From Pseudomonadota bacterium (GTDB lineage Bacteria; Pseudomonadota; Alphaproteobacteria; Sphingomonadales; Sphingomonadaceae): a stretch of 6,031 bases of DNA. Location of the stretch: positions 1 through 6,031 of the forward strand of contig JAFAED010000176.1 of NCBI GenBank assembly GCA_023424275.1. The letters are read 5' to 3'. A model generated the notes under the pieces. The model saw only the letters and a program-made list of their open reading frames with translations. It made no database searches and was not told the DNA's origin. Below are positions 1-5,175 of this stretch, piece after piece. How positions within the stretch are numbered: the stretch's first letter is position 1; each line of letters begins with the position of its first letter. The position numbers and the translations under genes are program-made.

Positions 1-776
1 GCGACGACCTCGTCACGCGCTTTGCCTTTTCGCGCACGCTGACCCGGCCGACGCTGAGCAATCTGACGCTCAGCAAATCCTATGATTTCCGTCCGCCGCA
101 GTCGAACACGATCAGCAGCGGCAATCCGGGTCTCAAGCCCTATCTCGCGTGGAACGCCGACGCCTCGATCGATTATTATCTGGGCAAGGCCAGCTATGTC
201 AGCGTCGCCGGCTTCTATAAATGGGTCGACAATTTCATCTCGCAGGTGACGACCACCGAAACCTATTTCGGGTTCGATTTCCAGGTCACTCGTCCTGAAA
301 ATACCCGCAAATCGAAGGTTTACGGCTTTGAAGCTGCCGTCCAATATACGTTCGACATGCTCCCCGCCCCGCTCGATGGGCTGGGCGTCTCGGCGAACTA
401 TACCAAGGTGAAAAGTTCGACGAGTTTCGACCCGGCGATCATCGCGGGCACTTTCTCGGTCGAGGGACTGTCGGACAGCGCCAACGCCGTGCTCTTTTAT
501 GAAAAGGGGCCGGTCCAGCTGCGCGCCGCCTATAACTGGCGCGACAGCTTCCTCGCGCGCACCCGCGGGCTCAACGGGCAGCCCGAAAATGTCGACAGCT
601 ACGGCCAGTACGACCTTTCGGGCAGCTTCAAGATCACCCCGCAATTCGCGGTGTTCGGCGAAGTCGTGAACCTCACGAACAAGCATCGCCGTACCTTCTC
701 GCGCTATGACGAGCGGTTGATCCAGCTCGACGATACCGGACGGCGCGTGGCGGTCGGCATTCGCGCGAACTTCTAG
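1..776 (+). CDS. TonB-dependent receptor, C-terminal part (5' truncated by window)
   Basis: The frame is open from base 3 and ends at a TAG (774-776), giving the last 257 residues of an outer-membrane beta-barrel transporter that imports a ligand using TonB/ExbBD energy. The visible part begins with an 'FSRTLTRPTLSNL' strand motif, then 'GNPGLKPYLAWNAD' and 'GFYKWVDNFIS'. These are hallmarks of the C-terminal barrel of Xanthomonas/Caulobacter-type TonB receptors. The alternating aromatic/polar strands and the final 'VGIRANF', with a terminal Phe, fit the signal read by the BAM assembly machinery. The plug domain, TonB box and signal peptide lie upstream of the window. The ligand cannot be read from this part; the sugar genes next door suggest a carbohydrate or oligosaccharide, which is inference. 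The ATG at 246 is internal and is not the start. Family call is firm, substrate is not. Confidence 0.93.
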   Translation, partial: DDLVTRFAFSRTLTRPTLSNLTLSKSYDFRPPQSNTISSGNPGLKPYLAWNADASIDYYLGKASYVSVAGFYKWVDNFISQVTTTETYFGFDFQVTRPENTRKSKVYGFEAAVQYTFDMLPAPLDGLGVSANYTKVKSSTSFDPAIIAGTFSVEGLSDSANAVLFYEKGPVQLRAAYNWRDSFLARTRGLNGQPENVDSYGQYDLSGSFKITPQFAVFGEVVNLTNKHRRTFSRYDERLIQLDDTGRRVAVGIRANF

Positions 777-788
777 AAACCTCCCACT

Positions 789-813
789 GGCGGCCGGCAT
801 CATGCCGGCCGCC
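789..813 (+). terminator. Probable intrinsic terminator after the TonB receptor
   Basis: A perfect 11-bp GC-rich inverted repeat (789-799 with 803-813, arms GGCGGCCGGCA / TGCCGGCCGCC) surrounds a 3-nt loop. It begins 12 nt after the receptor stop codon. It is followed only by a short CTTTC rather than a long T run, so termination may be partial and some read-through into galM is possible. The stem is too perfect to be chance in a 66-nt gap. Confidence 0.65.
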
Positions 814-820
814 CTTTCGC

Positions 821-840
821 ATGCCGGTTCCGGCTGGCAT
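821..840 (+). other. Second small hairpin just before galM
   Basis: ATGCCGG at 821-827 can pair with CGGCTGGCAT at the 3' side (834-840, one G-T wobble), leaving a 6-nt loop. It ends 2 nt before the first possible galM ATG (843). It could strengthen the terminator upstream or fold over the galM translation start. No T run follows it. Its role is unknown and it may be incidental. Confidence 0.3.
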
Positions 841-842
841 GG

Positions 843-1910
843 ATGGCGCCGCGCATGACCAGAAACGATCCGACCTGCATCGAATGCCGCCACTGGGGCA
901 CGCTGCCCGGGGGCGAGCCCGTGACGCACATCATGCTGTCGCGCCCCGGCGGCCTGTCGGTCGGAATTTCGACACTCGGCGCAACGATCACGGGTTTATG
1001 GGCGTCGGGACGCGACGGCGCAGCCGCCAATATCGTCCTGGGTTTCGACGATCTTGCGGGCTATCTGGCACCTCAATATCGTGCCGCTTATCCCTATTTC
1101 GGCTCGACGATCGGGCGTGTTGCGAACCGCATTCGCGGCGCCGCATTCGATATCGACGGCACCGCCTATTCGCTGTGCGTCAATGACGGAAAACATCATC
1201 TGCACGGCGGTTACGGTTTCGACCAAGCGATTTGGGCGCACCGTATCGATGGCGAGCGCCTGCACCTCGAACTGGTGAGTCCCGACGGCGATCAAGGCTA
1301 TCCGGGAACGCTCCACGTCGAGGCGATTTTCTCGCTTCCCGCCGACAATGAGCTTGCGGTCCGGTACGAAGCGCGCACCGATCGCGCGACGCACGTCAAC
1401 CTGACTACGCACAGCTATTTCAACCTCGCCGGGCGCGACGCGCCGGGAATCGTCGATCATCGCCTTCAGGTCCATGCCGACGCTTATACGCCGATCGACG
1501 CCGACGCGCTGCCGACCGGCGAGATCGCCCCGGTCGACGATACGCCGTTCGACCTCCGCCAGCCGCAACGGATCGGCACAGTGATCGACGCCCCGCATGC
1601 GCAATTGGCGGTGGGCGGCGGCTATAATCATAATTTCGTGCTGAACGACGCCGCCGGCATGCTCCGTCCGGCCGCGCGCCTTCACGATCCGGCGAGCGGG
1701 CGTATCATGGACCTTGCGACAACGGCGCCCGGCTTACAGGTCTACAGCGGCAACTTTCTGGCCGAGCCCGTCGCGCTGCGACGGCAAGCGATCGCACTCG
1801 AGCCGCAGCATTTCCCCAACACCGCAAATATTGCCGCATTCCCGACGACGTTGCTGCGCCCCGGCGACCTTTATGTGTCGGAAACGCGCTTTCGCTTCTC
1901 GACCGACTAG
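843..1910 (+). CDS. galM: Aldose 1-epimerase (galactose mutarotase)
   Basis: A cytoplasmic-type enzyme that interconverts alpha and beta anomers of galactose and other aldoses. The 355-residue length is normal for the family. Visible motifs are 'GRVANRI' (91-97), 'HLHGG' with His121, 'THSYFNLAG' with the catalytic general-acid His190, 'GYNHNFVL' (260-267), 'GLQVYSGNF' (297-305) and 'LEPQHFP' with the catalytic base Glu320. Two positions differ from the family pattern I recall: Asn262 where 'GYDHNF' normally has Asp, and His118 where 'N.LHGG' normally has Asn. There is no signal peptide. The start is uncertain: the ATG at 843 has no clear ribosome binding site, while the in-frame ATG at 855 has GGATGG 8 nt upstream and gives a typical N-terminus. 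It follows the TonB receptor in the same direction, and its stop codon overlaps that of the convergent dgoR. It would supply the right anomer to the sugar dehydrogenase of an oxidative galactose route. Confidence 0.93.
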   Translation: MAPRMTRNDPTCIECRHWGTLPGGEPVTHIMLSRPGGLSVGISTLGATITGLWASGRDGAAANIVLGFDDLAGYLAPQYRAAYPYFGSTIGRVANRIRGAAFDIDGTAYSLCVNDGKHHLHGGYGFDQAIWAHRIDGERLHLELVSPDGDQGYPGTLHVEAIFSLPADNELAVRYEARTDRATHVNLTTHSYFNLAGRDAPGIVDHRLQVHADAYTPIDADALPTGEIAPVDDTPFDLRQPQRIGTVIDAPHAQLAVGGGYNHNFVLNDAAGMLRPAARLHDPASGRIMDLATTAPGLQVYSGNFLAEPVALRRQAIALEPQHFPNTANIAAFPTTLLRPGDLYVSETRFRFSTD

Positions 1911-2656
1911 GCCGGCTTGGCGCGCCGCCGCGAGGGATTGCCGCGGCTGAGCAACAGGTCGAGCGCGCCTTCGATCAGCGTGTACATCTCGCGCGAGGCC
2001 CCCTCGGCGTCACCCGCGATGATCGCGTCGGCGACACGCTTATGCTCGTCGGCATTCGCCTGCGGCACGCCCTTATATTCGTTCGTCGCGCGGATACTGA
2101 ACCGCAGCGTCGTTTCGGCAAGGTCGGTGAATTGGCGCAGGAAGCGGTTGTTGCTCGCGTTCAGCACCGCGACGTGAAAGGCGATGTCGGCGGCCAGCGC
2201 GTCGTCGTCGCCGTTATCGGCCGCCACCATCCGGTCGATCGCCGCAACGAGCTGCGCGCGCTGGCTGCCCGTCGCGGTTTCGGCGGCGAGCGCAGCGGCG
2301 CGCGGTTCGATCGCGAGACGCACGTCGGTAAATTCGATGAGCAGGTCGATCGAGAATTTCCGCTCAAGGATCCAGCGCAGCACGTCGGGATCGAGCAGGT
2401 TCCACTGGCTTTCGGGCTGGACGCGCGTCCCCTGCCGCGGGCGCGAACTCAGCAGGCCCTTGGCGGTGAGCATCTTGACCGCCTCGCGCAGCACCGGGCG
2501 GCTGGCGCTATATTGCCGGCACAGATCGGCCTCGACCGGAAAAGGCTCGCCGCTCGGATAGCGTTCGGTGACGATCGCCCGCCCCAGATCGTGCACGATA
2601 TGCGCGGTCAGATTCCGTCCGTCGGACGGACTGCGCATCACCTCTTCACTCCCCAT
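1907..2656 (-). CDS. dgoR: FadR-subfamily GntR transcriptional regulator, DgoR-like
   Basis: A DNA-binding regulator, probably a repressor released by a galactonate-pathway intermediate. Numbering from the ATG at 2656 (249 aa), residues ~15-80 form the GntR winged helix ('ADLCRQYSASRPVLREAVKML...GL......GTRV'). A linker 'QWNLLDPDVLRWILE' closely resembles the one I recall in E. coli DgoR. An FCD ligand domain follows, with Asp157 and His161 ('DIAFH') and His205 ('DEHKRV'). The third FCD histidine ('M..H') is Leu227 here; my recollection is that E. coli DgoR also lacks it. Start choice: ATG 2656 has AGGGA 7 nt upstream (2668-2664) and overlaps the dgoA end by 11 nt. ATG 2638 (or GTG 2641) just after the dgoA stop would also fit the family, and a TTG at 2683 is less likely. 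It is the last gene of the lactonase-dgoK-dgoA operon, so it is probably autoregulated. The C-terminus is basic (SRRRAKPA). Confidence 0.88.
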   Translation of the reverse strand: MGSEEVMRSPSDGRNLTAHIVHDLGRAIVTERYPSGEPFPVEADLCRQYSASRPVLREAVKMLTAKGLLSSRPRQGTRVQPESQWNLLDPDVLRWILERKFSIDLLIEFTDVRLAIEPRAAALAAETATGSQRAQLVAAIDRMVAADNGDDDALAADIAFHVAVLNASNNRFLRQFTDLAETTLRFSIRATNEYKGVPQANADEHKRVADAIIAGDAEGASREMYTLIEGALDLLLSRGNPSRRRAKPA

Positions 2657-3317
2657 CGGCCATTCCCTGTCCCCGCGTTGCAACCGTCTTATTGCCCGTC
2701 ATCCAGCCCGCCACAAGCCGAACCGCCCTTTCGGCGATGACGTCGATGCCCTGCCCCGGCGTATAGAGCCACGATCCGATACCGAAACCCCCTGCCCCCG
2801 CGGCGCGGAACGCCGCCATCGTGTCGGCATCGACCCCGCCGACCGGCATGACCGGCACGGCGGGTGGCAGGACGGCTTTCAATGCCTTCAGCGTCGCAAG
2901 ACCGCCTGCGTCGGCGGGGAACAGCTTCAACCCGTCGGCGCCGGCGCGCAGCGCGGAAAAAGCCTCGCTTGGCGAAAAGAAGCCCGGCAACGACAACAGC
3001 CCCGCCGCCTTGGTCGCGCGAATTACGTCCGGATTCGTGTCGGGCGAGATGATGATGCGCCCGCCCGCACCGGCAACCGCATCGACGTCGGCAGGCGACA
3101 GCACCGTACCCGCGCCGACGATCGCCGTATCGCCAAAGCGTGCCGACAGGATCGCGATGCTTTCCAGCGGGCGCGGCGAGTTGAGCGGTACCTCGAGGCA
3201 GCGGAAGCCCGCCGCGACCAGCGCCTCGCCGACCGGCTCGGCCTCTTCGGGCGTCAGTCCGCGCAAAATGGCGACGAGCGGTACGCCCGCCAGGAAATCG
3301 CTCCACTCTATTGTCAT
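2646..3317 (-). CDS. dgoA: 2-dehydro-3-deoxy-6-phosphogalactonate aldolase (KDPGal aldolase)
   Basis: A class I aldolase of the KDPG/KHG family that cleaves 2-dehydro-3-deoxy-6-phosphogalactonate into pyruvate and D-glyceraldehyde 3-phosphate, the last step of the De Ley-Doudoroff pathway. The protein is 223 aa and forms one TIM barrel. Visible elements are 'AILRG' with Arg19, 'LEVPLNSP' with catalytic Glu42, 'GAGTVL' (68-73), 'LPGFFSPSEA' (110-119), 'LKLFPA' with the Schiff-base Lys131, 'PVGGV' (158-162) and 'GSWLYTPGQ' (181-189). The 'VPLNSP' and 'GS.LY..GQ' forms match E. coli DgoA rather than KDPG aldolase (Eda). The ATG at 3317 sits in an ATGA overlap with the dgoK stop and has GGAG 6 nt upstream (3327-3324). 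The reading frame stays open far upstream across dgoK, but that part has no aldolase sequence. Adjacent dgoK supplies its substrate. Confidence 0.94.
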   Translation of the reverse strand: MTIEWSDFLAGVPLVAILRGLTPEEAEPVGEALVAAGFRCLEVPLNSPRPLESIAILSARFGDTAIVGAGTVLSPADVDAVAGAGGRIIISPDTNPDVIRATKAAGLLSLPGFFSPSEAFSALRAGADGLKLFPADAGGLATLKALKAVLPPAVPVMPVGGVDADTMAAFRAAGAGGFGIGSWLYTPGQGIDVIAERAVRLVAGWMTGNKTVATRGQGMADGE

Positions 3318-4201
3318 GTGCGGCTCCAATCCGTCATATTTCCGATCGACCACAGGCCCGCGGCGGCGGCATCGCTGCCGTCGACCCGCTTGGTATCGCT
3401 GATCCCTGCGCGCGCGAAGGCAGCGGCATAACGCTCCGCCAGCGCGGCTTCGGCAATGATCGCGATCGGTCCATCGGCATCGTCGACACCCCGCGCGACC
3501 TCCGCACCGATGAGCAGCCCCGACAGATAGTCGGCAAGCGCCGTCGGGGCGATTTCGTCGAACAGACCCTCGGTCCGGACCGTGAAAAGCAGCGACGTGA
3601 TAGCGGGGTCTGCAAGCGCGCGATCGACCCCTTTCGCAAAGGCCGCCGCGTCGGGCGCCTCGCCGTCGATCGACTGCGAAAGGAAGCTGTGCCGCGCGAG
3701 CAGCGCGAACAACTCGCCGGTCATGAAGGTGCGAAAACCGGTGATCGCCCCGCCGTCGAGCCGCGCCCATTTGCTGTGCGTTCCGGGCAGCACGACGGTG
3801 CCATCGGCGATTCCGGCGCCGAGCAGCTGCACTTCCTCGCCGCGCATCACGTCGTGCCCGCCATCGGCCGTCCGGCAATGCAGCCCCGGTGCGATCCGCG
3901 CCAACGCGCCATCGAGTTCCACCGGGAGCGCGCCCGCCGCGAGTGCGTCGGGGGATGCGGGACATGCCAGATAGGGAATCTCGCGCCAGCCGTTGCGGCT
4001 GCCGATCATGCCGCCGAGGACCACGTGGGCATCGGCGTCCAGCCAGTCGCCGATCTTGGTATGAAGGAGCCGCGCGAAATCGCGGCCCTGCATCGCGCCG
4101 ATCCCCGTCGCGCCGCGCCGCATCTCGGCGACCGAACCGTCGTCGGCAAAGCGCCAGGCGCGCAGATTCGTCGTGCCCCAATCGATCCCGATGAGCGTCA
4201 T
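3314..4201 (-). CDS. dgoK: 2-dehydro-3-deoxygalactonokinase
   Basis: Phosphorylates 2-dehydro-3-deoxy-D-galactonate at the 6-hydroxyl using ATP in the cytoplasm, making the substrate of DgoA. The 295-aa protein is close to the length I recall for E. coli DgoK (about 292). Motifs in order: the phosphate-1 loop 'DWGTTNLRAW' (7-16), 'GGMIGSRNGW' (63-72), 'DVMRGEEVQLLG' (117-128), 'LPGTHSKW' (138-145), 'FMTGELFALL' (159-168) and 'LSGLLIGAEVA' (226-236). These match the DgoK family almost word for word. The start is the ATG at 4201, which overlaps the lactonase stop as ATGA; the upstream extension of this frame is shadow sequence. A G-rich stretch about 8 nt upstream may serve as a weak ribosome binding site, so translational coupling is likely. 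The stop overlaps the dgoA start by another ATGA. Confidence 0.95.
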   Translation of the reverse strand: MTLIGIDWGTTNLRAWRFADDGSVAEMRRGATGIGAMQGRDFARLLHTKIGDWLDADAHVVLGGMIGSRNGWREIPYLACPASPDALAAGALPVELDGALARIAPGLHCRTADGGHDVMRGEEVQLLGAGIADGTVVLPGTHSKWARLDGGAITGFRTFMTGELFALLARHSFLSQSIDGEAPDAAAFAKGVDRALADPAITSLLFTVRTEGLFDEIAPTALADYLSGLLIGAEVARGVDDADGPIAIIAEAALAERYAAAFARAGISDTKRVDGSDAAAAGLWSIGNMTDWSRT

Positions 4202-5058
4202 CCGGCGAACCCCCGTGCTGGCACGCCGCAGACGCCCGCGTCGACCTCGAACAGCGCGCCCGCGTGCGGACCATAATCGTCGCCCAGCGACGCCGAGGTC
4301 ACGAACAGCCGGTCGAGTTTTTCTCCGGCGAAAGCGCAGCTCGTGATGTTCGTCGCGGGAAAGGCGATCGAGCGGTCGAGCCGCGCGTCGGGCAGGAAGC
4401 GGCTCAGCCGCGCACCGCCCCAATGCGCGATCCACACCCCGCCCTCGGCATCGGTCGTCATCCCGTCGGGATAGCCCCACTCTTCCTCGAAGCGCAGCCA
4501 TTCGCGCTTGCCGCTGATCGTGCCGTCGCCGGCCAGATCGAAGGCGTAGACAAGGCGCCGGCCGCTGTCGGTGTGATAGAGGGTGCGTCCGTCGAGGCTG
4601 AATGCCGGCCCGTTGGTGACCAGATAGCCATCGTCGACGCGCGACCAGCGAAGGTCACCGTCCAGCCGATAGAACGCGCCGCTCGCGTCCTGATCGCGGT
4701 CATCCTTGCTGCCCGCCCAGATGCGACCGGCGGCGTCGGTCTTTGCATCGTTCAGCCGGTTGTATGGCCGGTCGGCTTCGGGACTGCCGATCCGCTCGAT
4801 GGCAAAGGGATCGAGCGACAGCTTTGCGAAACCGCTTTTGAGCCCGACGAGGAAATCGTCCCGACCTTCGCGCTCGACGATCCAGCCGATCGGCTCGTCG
4901 AAGGCCCAGCTGCGTACTACCCCGCTTGCAAGGTCGAGCCGGTGCAGCGCGGGGGCTACGATGTCGACCCAGAAGAGGGCATTTTCGCGCGCCACCCAGC
5001 GCGGGCCTTCTCCCAGAATCGCATTTTTCGGCGTATCAACAATCCTGATGTCGTTCAT
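4198..5058 (-). CDS. SMP-30/gluconolactonase-family sugar lactonase (probable galactonolactonase)
   Basis: A six-bladed beta-propeller, divalent-metal lactonase expected to hydrolyse a sugar-acid lactone in the cytoplasm. The 286-aa length is typical and there is no signal peptide. The metal ligands seen in SMP-30/XylC proteins are present: Glu17 in 'LGEGPRW', Asn149 in 'TNGPAFS' and Asp198 in 'YPDGMTTD'. The substrate-side motif 'RLNDAKTDAAGRIWAG' has Arg101 and Asn103. It is first in the operon with dgoK and dgoA, so galactonolactone is the most likely substrate. L-arabinonolactone is an alternative, because the same enzymes often accept both sugars and the divergent gene is AraF-like. The ATG at 5058 has a GGACGGA-like ribosome binding site 2 nt upstream and faces the divergent promoter region. 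The stop overlaps the dgoK start by 4 nt. Family call is firm; substrate is inferred from neighbours. Confidence 0.9.
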   Translation of the reverse strand: MNDIRIVDTPKNAILGEGPRWVARENALFWVDIVAPALHRLDLASGVVRSWAFDEPIGWIVEREGRDDFLVGLKSGFAKLSLDPFAIERIGSPEADRPYNRLNDAKTDAAGRIWAGSKDDRDQDASGAFYRLDGDLRWSRVDDGYLVTNGPAFSLDGRTLYHTDSGRRLVYAFDLAGDGTISGKREWLRFEEEWGYPDGMTTDAEGGVWIAHWGGARLSRFLPDARLDRSIAFPATNITSCAFAGEKLDRLFVTSASLGDDYGPHAGALFEVDAGVCGVPARGFAG

Positions 5059-5074
5059 TTTCCGTCCAAATTTT

Positions 5075-5090
5075 TAAATCACATGATTTA
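5075..5090. promoter_or_regulatory. 16-bp palindrome, candidate DgoR operator
   Basis: TAAATCA-CA-TGATTTA is a perfect inverted repeat with 7-bp arms around a 2-bp centre. A further ATGAT (5092-5096) repeats the ATGAT at 5083-5087 with 9-bp spacing. The palindrome overlaps the proposed -10 element and transcription start of the lactonase operon, and lies about 50-60 bp upstream of the araF start point. Binding by a dimeric GntR-family repressor there would block the operon promoter. Assignment to the DgoR-like protein is inference from location; it does not obviously match an operator consensus I can name. Confidence 0.5.
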
Positions 5091-5116
5091 TATGATAAAA
5101 TATTGACGTCTGTCGA
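5087..5116 (-). promoter_or_regulatory. Candidate sigma70-type promoter for the lactonase-dgoK-dgoA-dgoR operon
   Basis: On the minus strand TCGACA (5116-5111) and TATAAA (5092-5087) are separated by 18 nt, each one mismatch from TTGACA and TATAAT. Transcription would start near 5080, leaving a short leader of about 20 nt before the ATG at 5058. Proposed by eye from spacing and consensus in an AT-rich gap. Confidence 0.45.
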
Positions 5117-5130
5117 TTCCAAACGATAAT
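5103..5130 (+). promoter_or_regulatory. Candidate sigma70-type promoter for the araF-like gene
   Basis: TTGACG (5103-5108) and GATAAT (5125-5130) are separated by 16 nt, each one mismatch from consensus. Transcription would begin near 5137, about 40 nt before the ATG at 5176. The element interleaves with the opposite-strand promoter (-35 at 5116-5111), so the two RNA polymerase sites overlap and may compete. A GGGGAG ribosome binding site (5166-5171) lies 4 nt before the start codon. Confidence 0.5.
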
Positions 5131-5175
5131 CAGGCCACAGAAAAATGGACAGGCAGCGCCTTTCCGGGGAGTGGA

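Noticed and set aside
996..1685. 229-aa minus-strand open frame opposite galM
   Set aside because: It lies wholly antisense to a well-recognised galM, has no recognisable domain, and such frames are expected in GC-rich DNA.
1927..1947. GCCGCG/CGCGGC inverted repeat with a 9-nt loop, as a terminator for galM
   Set aside because: Only 6 bp, no T run, inside the dgoR coding sequence, and common by chance at this GC content.
2646..4274. A single 542-aa minus-strand open frame spanning dgoA and all of dgoK
   Set aside because: Only the last 223 residues resemble a protein family (KDPGal aldolase). The upstream part is arginine/alanine-rich shadow of dgoK in another frame, and an ATGA junction with a good ribosome binding site marks the real dgoA start.
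3311..4276. 321-aa plus-strand open frame opposite dgoK, and similar plus-strand frames at 2042-2740, 2568-3431 and 4264-5106
   Set aside because: All are antisense to genes with clear family motifs; their translations are low-complexity Arg/Ala/Pro-rich with no family features.
3314..4501. 395-aa version of dgoK extended upstream into the lactonase gene
   Set aside because: The kinase family begins at 'MTLIGIDWGTTN'; the extra 100 residues are shadow sequence of the lactonase C-terminal region.
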